The translations under genes and the position numbers were made by a program. The notes under the pieces were generated by a model. That model was not told where the DNA came from and ran no database searches. It worked only from the letters and a program-made list of their open reading frames with translations. A stretch of 64,000 bases of DNA, taken from positions 62,001-126,000 of the forward strand of contig LVBV01000003.1 in NCBI GenBank assembly GCA_001604565.1. The letters are read 5' to 3'. This stretch comes from Puniceicoccales bacterium Verruco_01. GTDB taxonomy: Bacteria; Verrucomicrobiota; Verrucomicrobiia; Opitutales; Oceanipulchritudinaceae. This document shows positions 28,811 to 37,800 of this stretch, piece by piece. The number at the start of each line of letters is the position of its first letter. Within the stretch, counting starts at the first letter, position 1.

Positions 28811-28835
28811 CGGCGAAGGACCGGATTGTTTTTCA

Positions 28836-28871
28836 AAAAACCCCGTGGAACCTTCCGCGGGGCTTTTTTTC
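28836..28871 (+). terminator. Intrinsic terminator of PFP-like gene
   Basis: Stem CCCCGTGGAA / TTCCGCGGGG with one G-T pair and a 2-nt loop, followed by C and seven T. Confidence 0.85.
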
Positions 28872-28886
28872 ATTTACCGTGAAAAC

Positions 28887-29495
28887 ATGAAGAGCATTCC
28901 CCCCTCATCCCGCCGCGCTCCGTGGCGCCTTTTGGAAGTCTCCGGCCCGGTCCTGCGGGAGATCGAGGGGCCGCCGGGCCCGGTGCCTCCCTTTGCGTGG
29001 GATGTCTGCCCCTTTGTGGGCGGATGGGTCTGCGCCGCGTGGGACGGGGCGGGGCTCGCCTTTCTTGAGACTGGCTTCGCAAACCAGCGGAAGGCGGAGG
29101 AGGCCGCACCCGGGCCCGGCGGCGCTCCGACCGGCCTCCAGCGCCCCGGCGCGGCGAGAGAGGCCCTGCGCGCGGCCCTCGGCGGGGAGACCCTGCGCCT
29201 GCACGGGGCCTTCACCGATTTTCAGATGGCGGTGTTCCGCGCCCTGACGGCGATCCCGCGCGGGCAAACCCGGACGTACGGGGCGCTGGCGGAACTTCTT
29301 GGCAGGCCCGGAGCCCAGCGCGCCGTGGCAAGGACGCTTGCCTCCAACCGCTTCGCCTTCGTCCTTCCCTGCCACCGCGTGATTCCTGCTGCGGGAGGCG
29401 CGGGCCTCTGGCGCTGGGGAAGCGCCCTCAAGGAAACGGTTCTCGCCGCCGAGGCGCGGGGCACGCCTGAAAAGCTCCTCTCTCAAACAGAGTGA
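28887..29495 (+). CDS. ogt: Methylated-DNA-protein cysteine methyltransferase
   Basis: 202-residue suicide alkyltransferase that removes O6-alkyl groups from guanine. The C-terminal DNA-binding domain holds the reactive cysteine in FVLPCHRVIPAAGGAG, preceded by the winged-helix motif FRALTAIPRGQTRTYGALAE. The N-terminal half is a short divergent ribonuclease-like domain. ATG 28887 lies just after the upstream terminator. Its stop codon overlaps a possible GTG start of the next gene (29492). Confidence 0.9.
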   Translation: MKSIPPSSRRAPWRLLEVSGPVLREIEGPPGPVPPFAWDVCPFVGGWVCAAWDGAGLAFLETGFANQRKAEEAAPGPGGAPTGLQRPGAAREALRAALGGETLRLHGAFTDFQMAVFRALTAIPRGQTRTYGALAELLGRPGAQRAVARTLASNRFAFVLPCHRVIPAAGGAGLWRWGSALKETVLAAEARGTPEKLLSQTE

Positions 29496-29542
29496 TCAAC
29501 CTTGTTTTGCAGGGTGAAAAGTCCATATTCGAGAAAAGCCAG

Positions 29543-29965
29543 ATGAGCCGGGGTAAAAGATCAGTCGAATCCGGGGGTGAACTGGACGCGCTGCGCGAAC
29601 AGAAGTCCTCGAAGATGTACCAGGTCACCTTCAGCGACCAGAGTATGGGCGAGCTGAACAAGATGACGATCCCCGAGCAGATGAAGCTCGTGGAGATCAT
29701 CAGCCACATCACCCCGGAGATGCTGGAGCATCCGCGCGAACCCATCGGGTGCTTCTCGCGCGAGGGCCGCACCTTCTTCCGCGTCCGCGCGGACGACCTG
29801 CGCTGCTATTTTGAGGTGAAAAACGGCGCTCTTTACGCCCACTACATCATCCGCAAGCACACCCTCACGGACTTTGTCTTCCGCTTCAAGCTGCCGGTGA
29901 CCGAGGAGCAGCTCATCGAACAGAACGGCTCCTTCTGGAAGTATCTGGATACCCTTACGAAATAA
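29543..29965 (+). CDS. RelE-like domain protein, no antitoxin seen
   Basis: 140 residues from ATG 29543. GTG 29492, overlapping the previous stop, and ATG 29615 are alternative starts. The core (YQVTFSDQSMGELN, IPEQMKLVEIISHITPEML, GRTFFRVRADDLRCYF, LYAHYIIRKHTLTDFVFR) has the RelE/ParE strand-helix-helix-strand order with the characteristic RVRxDDLRCYF strand. Such genes next to pssA occur in Verrucomicrobiota, as I recall, and are often called cytotoxic translational repressors. No antitoxin gene adjoins it, so a housekeeping role is as likely as a toxin. Confidence 0.65.
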   Translation: MSRGKRSVESGGELDALREQKSSKMYQVTFSDQSMGELNKMTIPEQMKLVEIISHITPEMLEHPREPIGCFSREGRTFFRVRADDLRCYFEVKNGALYAHYIIRKHTLTDFVFRFKLPVTEEQLIEQNGSFWKYLDTLTK

Positions 29966-29970
29966 CCGGC

Positions 29971-30831
29971 ATGGAAACGCCCCGTTACGAAAACGCCAGT
30001 CAGGCAAGCCGCATCTACTTTCTGCCGAATTTGATGACGGCGGGAAATCTCTTCTGCGGCTTCACGGCCATCATGCTCTGCGTGGAGGCCAAGTTCACGG
30101 CGCGCATCGAGATGATCGACACGTTGAACTACGCCGTGCAGAAGACCCCGGCCCAGCTTTACGAAAAGGCCGTCTGGTTCATTCTGGCGGGCGTGCTCTT
30201 CGACAGCCTCGACGGGCGCCTCGCGCGCCTGGGCGGTCAGGAATCGCTCTTCGGCAAGGAGTTCGACTCGCTGGCGGACATCGTGACCTTCGGTATCGCC
30301 CCGGCGCTGCTGGCGATGTTTCTTCTGCTCTCCCCCACTCAGGACATGCCGGTGTACCGGCTCATCGGGTGGATCGTGAGCTTCTTCTACCTCGCCTGTT
30401 CGGCGATCCGCCTCGCCCGCTTCAACGTCATCACGAGCCCACTGCTCAAGCCCGACGAGAGGCTCCCCAAATACGATTTCCTCGGCCTTCCCGTGCCCGC
30501 CGCCGCCGGAACGCTCGCGAGCCTCGTCATGGTGATGAACCGCCTTCCCCCGAGCCTCGTTCCCGCGACAACCCTGATTCTGCCGCCCTTCCTCTTCATC
30601 GTGGCGCTCCTCATGGTGAGCACGATCCATTACCCGAGCTTCAAGCACATCGACTGGAACACCCGCATCCGCGTGCAGGGCCTAGTCCTGTGCCTTCTGG
30701 CCATCGTCCTCATCTACCAGTTCCACTACTTCGCCATCGCGGGGATCTTCGTCTCGTACCTCCTCTACGGCATCGTGCGGCATTTCTTCCGCCGCCGCGG
30801 GCAAGAATCCGTTCCCGAGAATCTGGACTAG
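29971..30831 (+). CDS. pssA: CDP-diacylglycerol-serine O-phosphatidyltransferase
   Basis: 286-residue integral membrane enzyme making phosphatidylserine from CDP-diacylglycerol and serine, the committed step to phosphatidylethanolamine. The CDP-alcohol phosphotransferase signature D-G-x2-A-R-x8-G-x3-D-x3-D is complete: FDSLDGRLARLGG followed by FGKEFDSLADIVTFG. About seven further hydrophobic helices follow. The N-terminus (YFLPNLMTAGNLFCGF) is typical of the family. The gene starts 5 bp after the RelE-like gene, so the two are coupled. Confidence 0.93.
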   Translation: METPRYENASQASRIYFLPNLMTAGNLFCGFTAIMLCVEAKFTARIEMIDTLNYAVQKTPAQLYEKAVWFILAGVLFDSLDGRLARLGGQESLFGKEFDSLADIVTFGIAPALLAMFLLLSPTQDMPVYRLIGWIVSFFYLACSAIRLARFNVITSPLLKPDERLPKYDFLGLPVPAAAGTLASLVMVMNRLPPSLVPATTLILPPFLFIVALLMVSTIHYPSFKHIDWNTRIRVQGLVLCLLAIVLIYQFHYFAIAGIFVSYLLYGIVRHFFRRRGQESVPENLD

Positions 30832-31016
30832 GGAGCGTCCCCAAACAGGACTCTCGTCGGAATGCGGGCACCTTTTCGGTGGGTTTTTCGTCCGAAAATC
30901 CTTCCGCCTTTCCAGTCCGCCGGTTTGCAAACACCCGTTGAGGCAGGAATCGCCGCGTATTACCGGCGATCATTTATCATTTGATCCGGAGTGTTTGCTC
31001 CATATATTACTGCGAG

Positions 31017-33029
31017 ATGGACCCCAAAATCTCTCGCGGATCGGATTTCACGCGTCTTCTGCTGCCGGCCCTGACCGGCGCCCTGCTGCTTGCCGGATGC
31101 TCGAAGCCGGAAAAGACGACCGCCGCGAGCGAACGACCGGCGCAGAGTCCGGCGCGGGAATCGGTTACCGCCCTTCCGGAGGAGACTTCGGCGGCGCCGT
31201 CCGCTCCGTCGGCCCCTGCCGCGCAAGCTCCGCGCAACTTCGGCGATCTTGGAAGAGCGACCCTTGCCGACGTTCCGGCGGGCGCCTTCCACGACCAGTT
31301 GGCCGCCCTTGACGAATCCACGCGGGAGGAAGCCCTTGCCCGTCTCGTCAGGCTCCGCATTCCGCTTGCCGACGTCGCCTCGCTCAACGCCGACAAAAAC
31401 GGCATGCTTTTCTACACCTGCAACGGCATGGCGATCATGCCCCCGATTGGCGAGGGGGAAGCCATCATCCCCGAGGTGGCCGGGGGCACGGTGTCCGTTC
31501 CGATCAGCACTCCCCCCGCGTTTCACAGCCGCGCGGGTTCCACGAAAGTCCTCTACATCGACTTCAACGGTGCGACCGTCAGCAGCTCCACCGCGTGGGC
31601 CATCAGTTATTTCGGCGGAAAGGACTTCACCTGCCTGCCCTTCGACATCGACGGCGATCCCACCACCTTCAACGACAAGGAACAACTGATCATCAAGCTC
31701 ATCTGGGAGCATGTGGCCGAGGATTACGCGCCCTTCGACATCGACGTGACCACGGTGGAACCCTCCACTTACACGAACACCACGGCACATGCCCTCGTCA
31801 CCCAGAACAAGACGAGTGCCGGCGACGACTGCCCGAACCTCTCCACCTCAACGGGCGTTGCGTATGTCGATGTCTTCGGCAATTCCAGCTTCGCCTCGAT
31901 GTACAACGTCTCCTTCCAGTATTTCCAGAAGTTTTCCTCCGCGCTGGATTATCCCGGCTATTACTCGCGTTTCCTCGCCGACACGGTGTCGCACGAGGTG
32001 GGTCACAACTTCGGCCTCTCGCACGACGGGCAGGGCTCGACCGAGTATTATCCCGGACACGACAAAAACGGTTCGCAGAGCACCAGTTCGCAGTTCTGGT
32101 ATTCCGAGGGCTCGTGGTGCCCGATCATGGGCGCCGCCAGTGGCCGCAGCCTCTCCCAGTGGTCCAGGGGCGAGTATTACAACTCCACCAACACGCAGGA
32201 CGACATCGCCATCATCGGGGCCAAGACGGGGTTTGTCCCGGACGATGTGGCGAGCACAACCGCCGGTGCCACCCTTCTTGAACCCGGCGCGAACCACGCC
32301 TACCAGTTCAAGATTGCCTCACTTCAGAACAGCACCGATACGGATACTTTCAAATTCGTTCTGTCTGGTTCCAGCTCAAGCCTGATGGTGGCGCCCTATG
32401 TTGACAAGGACAACGAGTCGGGTCTCGACGTCATCGAAGGCGGCAACTCGGATCTCAAGGTGGAACTGCTGAATTCCACAGGCGGGCTGATTTCGTCGAT
32501 GGAGCCCGAGCCGCAAACCTATCTTTTCACAACCAGCGCCATCCCGGCGGGCACCTATTACCTCAGGGTTTCCGCCGACGGCTTCGGCTCCCCGCAGACG
32601 AGCACCTGCAACGGCTACACGAGCTATGGCAGCATCGGCACCTACCTCGTGCAGGTCGCGGGACCCGTTTATAACGTGGACTGGGCCGGAAAATCCGGGC
32701 AGGCGGCCACGGACAACGGCAACGGCACTTATTCCTCGCCGTGGTACGGTTCCTTCGCGGGCCGTCCGGAATACGCCAACTGGATTTGCAGCGGCAAGAA
32801 CGGTTGGCAGTACATCTATCCCGTCAGCACCTACTCGGGAGTTTACCTGTGGGACAGCGGCACCAGCTCCTGGTGGTACACCAATTCGACGTACTACCCG
32901 GCCATTTACAGCTACAACCGCGCCCGCTGGTACTACGTCATGGCAACGGGCAATGCCCCCAACCGCCAGTTTTACGATTACTCGGGAGCCCACTACGTGA
33001 CCGAGGCGCAGGTTCTTTCTGGAAACTAG
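31017..33029 (+). CDS. Lipoprotein zinc metalloprotease with PPC and Trp/Tyr-rich C-terminal domains
   Basis: 670 residues. The N-terminal signal ends in the lipobox LLLAGC, so it is a lipoprotein. An Ala/Pro/Ser-rich linker follows. The metzincin zinc site HEVGHNFGLSH starts at H326 (E327 catalytic, H330, H336), and CPIMG is the Met-turn. Residues about 435-545 resemble a bacterial pre-peptidase C-terminal (PPC) beta-sandwich (TYLFTTSAIPAGTYYLRVS). Residues 574-670 are the Trp/Tyr-rich module (NGWQYIYPVST, SSWWYTNSTYYP, RWYYVM) shared with the two beta-helical genes. Substrate unknown. An ATG in a longer frame starts at 30981, but 31017 fits the signal sequence. Confidence 0.8.
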   Translation: MDPKISRGSDFTRLLLPALTGALLLAGCSKPEKTTAASERPAQSPARESVTALPEETSAAPSAPSAPAAQAPRNFGDLGRATLADVPAGAFHDQLAALDESTREEALARLVRLRIPLADVASLNADKNGMLFYTCNGMAIMPPIGEGEAIIPEVAGGTVSVPISTPPAFHSRAGSTKVLYIDFNGATVSSSTAWAISYFGGKDFTCLPFDIDGDPTTFNDKEQLIIKLIWEHVAEDYAPFDIDVTTVEPSTYTNTTAHALVTQNKTSAGDDCPNLSTSTGVAYVDVFGNSSFASMYNVSFQYFQKFSSALDYPGYYSRFLADTVSHEVGHNFGLSHDGQGSTEYYPGHDKNGSQSTSSQFWYSEGSWCPIMGAASGRSLSQWSRGEYYNSTNTQDDIAIIGAKTGFVPDDVASTTAGATLLEPGANHAYQFKIASLQNSTDTDTFKFVLSGSSSSLMVAPYVDKDNESGLDVIEGGNSDLKVELLNSTGGLISSMEPEPQTYLFTTSAIPAGTYYLRVSADGFGSPQTSTCNGYTSYGSIGTYLVQVAGPVYNVDWAGKSGQAATDNGNGTYSSPWYGSFAGRPEYANWICSGKNGWQYIYPVSTYSGVYLWDSGTSSWWYTNSTYYPAIYSYNRARWYYVMATGNAPNRQFYDYSGAHYVTEAQVLSGN

Positions 33030-33621
33030 CGTTGGTTTCAAAATTCCCGGAGTGTGCCACAGCAGATTCTTTTGTGAGACGACGAATGCTTTGCGGATAG
33101 GGCTGAGACCTAGTCCCTGCCCGTCGGCGAAGCAAAACCGGGCTCATTCAGCATCTCGTCCTTTGGACAAAACTCCGTTGCGGAACCTTGCCAGACGACA
33201 TGGGCATTTGCAGGCGAACCGGACGCTTTCCAAATGTCCGACCGGCGGCATCCACATCGCGCTGTCAGCAACCTGTGAAAACCGCCCCGGATTCTTCACA
33301 AGGGTACCGCACGCTGTGAAATACTTTCTCTTCCTGCCACGTTTCCATCTTTTAAAAAAGTCCTCTTCCTCTTCTTCTTCAACGATTAGGGAACCTGTTA
33401 CAGTTCCTGACACACTAGAAGAAGAAGAAGGAATTTATAGAATAGTAAAGAAGGTTCCAGAGTCATCCCAACAACCCGGGATCCTTGTCCGCCCACGGAT
33501 TGCAAAATGACGGGTGTCTCATTACGTTCTTGTTTGTCAACCCCCGGTCAAAACCTCTTAATCGAATCCGTCGCGGGAACGCCTCTCCCGCACTCCCCCA
33601 ACCCATTTTTCCGTCACCGAC
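33030..33621. other. 592-bp gene-poor region before dnaN, purine/pyrimidine inverted arms
   Basis: No convincing gene. A plus-strand reading frame at about 33052-33510 has low-complexity Ser and Glu runs and no recognisable domain. At 33362-33380 lies a pyrimidine tract (CTCTTCCTCTTCTTCTTC), and at 33416-33431 a purine tract (TAGAAGAAGAAGAAGG). They flank a short near-palindrome GGAACCTGTTACAGTTCC. The downstream side, up to about 33450, is AT-rich against the GC-rich background. It could be a replication or regulatory element for dnaN; nothing stronger can be shown. Confidence 0.35.
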
Positions 33622-34743
33622 ATGAAATTCACGATCAACAGAGATCATTTTTCGAACGGGCTCTCGCAGGTGCTCAACGTTGTCGGCACCCGTGCCACGA
33701 TGCCGATCCTCGGGAACACCCTGATCGAGGCGGCGGACGGTGTGGTGAGCCTGACGACGACCAATCTCGACATGTCGATCCGCTGCCGCATCAAGGCCGA
33801 GGTGGCGGAAGGCGGAAGCATCACCCTGCCCGTCCGCAAGCTGGCCGCCATCGTGAGCGACCTTCCCAGTCTTGAAGTGATCGTGGAATGCACGGCGCAG
33901 CAGGCGCGCATCACTTCCGGCACGGCGTCCTTCCGCATCATGGGCATCGCGAGCGACGAATTCCCGCCGCTGCCCACTTTTGCGGACAAGCGTTCCTTCG
34001 TCCTCAAGCAGGAGGATCTCTCCGGCATGCTGCGGAGCGTCTCCTACGCGGAATCGACCGACGAGGCGCGCTACATCATGAACGGCGTGTTTTTCTCCTT
34101 TGCCGAGAACAAGCTGACCCTCGCCGCGACGGACGGACGCCGCCTTGCCGTGATTTCGCGCGAGATGACCGTGGGCGAGGACAATGCCGGAAGCCTGATC
34201 CTACCCGCCCGCACGGTGGCGGAGGTCATGCGCCTGTGCGGAACCTCGGACAACGTGCGCATCGCCTTCAACGACCGTCAGGCAGCCTTCGAGATCGCCA
34301 ACGGCGCCTCGGGCGACACGGGCCTGACGGACTCCATCTATCTCGTCAGCAAGGTCGTGGAGGGCAACTATCCCAATTACAAGCAGGTGATCCCCAAGGA
34401 GACCGACCAGCACATCCGCCTCTCCCGCGAGACCTTCCTCAACACCGTCCGCCGCGCCTCGCGCGTGACGAGCGACAAGAACAATTCCATCAAGGTCTCC
34501 GTCAAGAGCGGCGTCATCGACATTTCCGGTTCGTCCGACATCGGCGAGTCCAAGGTATCCCTCAACGTGGATTACACCGGCCCGGAGATCGCCGTGGCCT
34601 TCAACCCGCAGTACCTCATGGATCCGCTCAAGGCCCTGAGCCGCGACGAGGTGATCTTCGAGTTCAAGGACGAGCTCTCCCCCGGCGTCATCCGCACGCC
34701 CGACGGCTTCATGTGCGTCATCATGCCGCTGCGCATCTCTTAG
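33622..34743 (+). CDS. dnaN: DNA polymerase III beta subunit (sliding clamp)
   Basis: 373-residue processivity clamp of the replicative polymerase; it forms a ring dimer around DNA. The three-domain clamp pattern is visible: [21 protein letters not shown] at the N-terminus, the repeated YAxSxDExRYxxNGVFF-like block ([19 protein letters not shown]), [13 protein letters not shown], and the C-terminal IVMPLRIS-type end (VIMPLRIS). dnaA is not adjacent. The unknown membrane-protein gene starts 22 bp downstream. Confidence 0.96.
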   Translation: MKFTINRDHFSNGLSQVLNVVGTRATMPILGNTLIEAADGVVSLTTTNLDMSIRCRIKAEVAEGGSITLPVRKLAAIVSDLPSLEVIVECTAQQARITSGTASFRIMGIASDEFPPLPTFADKRSFVLKQEDLSGMLRSVSYAESTDEARYIMNGVFFSFAENKLTLAATDGRRLAVISREMTVGEDNAGSLILPARTVAEVMRLCGTSDNVRIAFNDRQAAFEIANGASGDTGLTDSIYLVSKVVEGNYPNYKQVIPKETDQHIRLSRETFLNTVRRASRVTSDKNNSIKVSVKSGVIDISGSSDIGESKVSLNVDYTGPEIAVAFNPQYLMDPLKALSRDEVIFEFKDELSPGVIRTPDGFMCVIMPLRIS

Positions 34744-34765
34744 GCGCGCGGCCAGAGATCGGTCA

Positions 34766-35656
34766 ATGAGTCTTCCCCACGATTTCGGCGCACTGGTGCT
34801 GCCGCTTGTCTTTGTGGCGGCGGGCGCTGCCGTGGTGTGCATCCGCAGTGGCAGGCCGGTACTGGTGGTGCTCTCCCGCTGGATCCTCTGGATCGGCGTT
34901 TCGCTCGGCTTTGCGATGGCGGCGCTTCTGGCGGGGGTGACGGAACGTCCCCTCTGGGCGACGACGCTCTTCTGCCTGCTTCTCTGGCAGCTTCTGGAAT
35001 CCTTCTACAATTGGGTGGCAATCGACATGATCTCCCGGAGCGATACGCCGCTCTTCCCGCCGTACACGCCCAACGCCAACGGCAGCGAGTGGCCCGCCGA
35101 CCGGAAGTTCATCACCCTGCGCGAGACCCTGCGCCGCAGGGGCTTCCACAGCGTGGCGGCAGCGGTGCGCCCGCTCGGCGAGGAGGAGATCATCCGCTGC
35201 CCCGTTTACGAGAGCGCCGACGGCCTCACGCGTGTCACGATCCACTTCATCCCCTCCTCCACCGGCAGGATCCGCGCCTTTCTCTCCGCGGCGACGCTGA
35301 CACAGTCCGGCCTGCGCCTTGTGACGGACAACGTGTTCCTGCCCTTCGGCGGGTTTTATCCGGAGAATTTCCTCGTGGAACGCCGTCCGATGGTCCGCTC
35401 CCTCAACAGGCTCCTCACCCTGCACGGGCGCCGGGTAGAGAAGCTGGACGAGCCCCCCGTCCGCTGGAGCGGCGACGCCGTGAAAGACCTGAACGAGCAG
35501 CAAACCCGTATCGAGGAGCTGAACGTGCGGCTTGGATTCTTCGTGCCGCTTTCCGAGCGCGAGGAACTGGGTACCATCAGCCGCGAGGGCCGCACGCGCC
35601 TGTGGATGGAAATCTGGATGCTGAACTATCTGGGCCGCGCGTTTTCCTACCGGTAA
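34766..35656 (+). CDS. Predicted membrane protein of unknown function
   Basis: 296 residues. Two hydrophobic helices at the N-terminus (VLPLVFVAAGAAVVCI and WILWIGVSLGFAMAALLAG) and a third near 70-85 are followed by a soluble domain of about 200 residues with no motif I recognise. Basic segments such as REGRTRLWMEIWM lie toward the end. It is probably co-transcribed with dnaN (22 bp gap) and converges with the glucosyltransferase gene. I give no function. Confidence 0.65.
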   Translation: MSLPHDFGALVLPLVFVAAGAAVVCIRSGRPVLVVLSRWILWIGVSLGFAMAALLAGVTERPLWATTLFCLLLWQLLESFYNWVAIDMISRSDTPLFPPYTPNANGSEWPADRKFITLRETLRRRGFHSVAAAVRPLGEEEIIRCPVYESADGLTRVTIHFIPSSTGRIRAFLSAATLTQSGLRLVTDNVFLPFGGFYPENFLVERRPMVRSLNRLLTLHGRRVEKLDEPPVRWSGDAVKDLNEQQTRIEELNVRLGFFVPLSEREELGTISREGRTRLWMEIWMLNYLGRAFSYR

Positions 35657-35672
35657 AAAACGCCCGGGCCCC

Positions 35673-37787
35673 CTACCTGCCTGTGATCGCGGCGGGGCTG
35701 CGGTGTTCGTCGTGGCCGATGTCGTTGTTGCCCGTCCAGAGACGGATGTGGGCGTCGCGCAGGGTCTTTGGCGAGGCCAGCAGGCGGCGCCAGAGGGCGT
35801 CGTCGATCCGGAGAAGCTCGTCGCGGCTGGCCGCGGTGAAGAAGGCCGGGCCGCCCTCGTCGTGCGCCTCCTCCTGATGGGATTCCAGCGTCACGTGCAG
35901 GGCGTTCACGTAGGGATCCAGAACGGCCAGGAGGCGCGACGGACCGGGGCCGGTGGGGGCAAGACGCACCGTGTGAGCCTCCTCTTCTTTCAACAAGCGC
36001 AGGATTTCGGGCTCCTCGCGCTCCTCGGGCGTCAGCCAGACACCGCTCTTCGCCAGCGAACGTCCGGACTGTGGCGAGGCCGCGAACATCCCGAAGGGAA
36101 TGGCGAAGACCATCGGCAGCAGAACCGGCGAGATCCACGCGAAAAAGAAGAACTCGTAATGCCAGGCCAGCGACATCCAGCCGATGCCGAGCAAGGTCTG
36201 CCACCAGTAGCAACGGATGGCGTCCGAGAGATGCAACCCTTCGGACGAACTGCGGTTCTGGGCGTTCCACGCCACGCTTTTGCCGAGCGGGATCGTGACG
36301 ACAAAGGAGGCGTGCCAGAGCATGTTTACCGGGGCCTGAAAGGCGGAAAACACCGTCTCGGTCACCGCGCCGAAAAACGCGCGCCAGAATCCGCCGAAGG
36401 ATCGGCGTCGCTCGCCGTCGCGCAAGAGATCCAGAATCGCGAAGATCTTGGGTGCGAAGAGCATGAGGAAGGTGAGTGCGATGACGAGAAGCCCGTGCGA
36501 CATGAGCGAGAGCGAACCCCACTCGAAGAACGCGGGCGTGGCGATGAGGGAGAGTCCCGAGGACTCGAACCGCATCACGACGAGCGTGCTGACGAGCAGG
36601 AACCAGAACCAGAAGAAGGCGTTCGCGTAGGAGAGAATGCCGTTCAAAAAGTGAATGCGGCTCACGGTGTGGAAGCCTAGGGCGAAGAGGAGCCACGTGT
36701 GCTGGAGGTTCCCCTGACACCAGCGACGGTCGCGCTCGGCGGCCTCCACGGGATTCGGCGGTTCCTCCTCGTAGGAGCCGTCGAGGTGGTGGGCGAGCCA
36801 CACCTGATACCCGGCGCGGCGCATGAGGGCGGCCTCCACGAAGTCATGGCTCAAAATCTTGCCGCCGAGGGGTTCGCGCCAGGGAAGGTCCGGCAGGGCG
36901 CAGTATTCCATGAAGGGGGCCACGCGCAGGATCGCGTTGTGCCCCCAGTAATTGCCCTCGTCCTGCTGCCAGTAGTCCAGCCCCGCGGAGAACACCGGGC
37001 CGTAGAGGGCGCTCGCGAACTGCTGGGTGCGCGCGAAGACCGTCTCCGCCCTCATGATGCGCGGCACTGTCTGGATGATGCCCGCGCGCGGGTTCTTTTC
37101 CATCAGGGCCACGAGCTTCACGAGGCATTCGCCGCTCATGAGGCTGTCGGCGTCGTAAATGACCATGTAGCGGTAGCCGCGGCCCCAGCGGCGCAAAAAC
37201 TCGCTGATGTTGCCCGCCTTCTTGTGCTCGTTCTTGCGGCGGTGGCGGTAGTGGATGCGCCCGAAGGCGTCCAGCTCGCGGCAGGTGTTCAGCCACACGA
37301 TCTCCTCCTCCACCCAACGGTCGGGATTGCGGGAGTCCGAGAGGATGAAGAAGTCGAAATTGCGCAGCTTACCGGTCTTTTCCAGCGATTTCCACGTGGC
37401 GCGCAGCCCCGCCATCACACGGGCGGGATCCTCGTTGTACACGGGGAAGAGAATGGCCGTGGGCGGCAGTTCCTCCGGGATGTCGATCTCGAGTCCGTTC
37501 CCGTCGATGGAGCGCGAAATTTTGAGGTGCCGGAAGCGCGAGAAAAAGCCGAAGAGCGCCACCGTGAAGGAAAAGGCCAGATAGGTGTAGAGCAGGATGA
37601 AGAGGGCCAGCTGCACGTACTTGAGCCCCTCCATCTGCGTCCGGCGCAGGTAGTCCGCAAAAAGAAGGTCCCCCGCTCCAGCCGAGACGAGGAACACTAG
37701 GAAAAAGAGGCAACGCCGCCGGATTCCCGCCCCCGTGCTGAGGGTGGGAGGTGTGTCGGACGCCGGTTGGCCGTTGTTTCCTTGCAT
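35673..37787 (-). CDS. opgH: Glucans biosynthesis glucosyltransferase H
   Basis: 704-residue inner-membrane glycosyltransferase (GT2 family) making the linear beta-1,2-glucan backbone of osmoregulated periplasmic glucans from UDP-glucose. Motifs: VYNEDPARV, YDADS (the DxD-type metal site), DYWQQDEGNYWGHNAI, and the QxxRW-type ERDRRWCQGN. Hydrophobic helices flank the catalytic domain. It is the last gene of a minus-strand run of opgG, an unknown gene and opgH; opgG acts on the same product in the periplasm. Confidence 0.93.
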   Translation of the reverse strand: MQGNNGQPASDTPPTLSTGAGIRRRCLFFLVFLVSAGAGDLLFADYLRRTQMEGLKYVQLALFILLYTYLAFSFTVALFGFFSRFRHLKISRSIDGNGLEIDIPEELPPTAILFPVYNEDPARVMAGLRATWKSLEKTGKLRNFDFFILSDSRNPDRWVEEEIVWLNTCRELDAFGRIHYRHRRKNEHKKAGNISEFLRRWGRGYRYMVIYDADSLMSGECLVKLVALMEKNPRAGIIQTVPRIMRAETVFARTQQFASALYGPVFSAGLDYWQQDEGNYWGHNAILRVAPFMEYCALPDLPWREPLGGKILSHDFVEAALMRRAGYQVWLAHHLDGSYEEEPPNPVEAAERDRRWCQGNLQHTWLLFALGFHTVSRIHFLNGILSYANAFFWFWFLLVSTLVVMRFESSGLSLIATPAFFEWGSLSLMSHGLLVIALTFLMLFAPKIFAILDLLRDGERRRSFGGFWRAFFGAVTETVFSAFQAPVNMLWHASFVVTIPLGKSVAWNAQNRSSSEGLHLSDAIRCYWWQTLLGIGWMSLAWHYEFFFFAWISPVLLPMVFAIPFGMFAASPQSGRSLAKSGVWLTPEEREEPEILRLLKEEEAHTVRLAPTGPGPSRLLAVLDPYVNALHVTLESHQEEAHDEGGPAFFTAASRDELLRIDDALWRRLLASPKTLRDAHIRLWTGNNDIGHDEHRSPAAITGR

Positions 37788-37800
37788 GGGAGGACGCGAA

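Noticed and set aside
27356-28873. Upstream extension of the large beta-helical reading frame to 28873
   Set aside because: The extension is antisense to the phosphofructokinase-type gene; the signal peptide at 27355 marks the real start.
33052-33510. 152-codon plus-strand reading frame upstream of dnaN
   Set aside because: Ser- and Glu-run low complexity from the purine/pyrimidine tracts, no domain; treated as non-coding.
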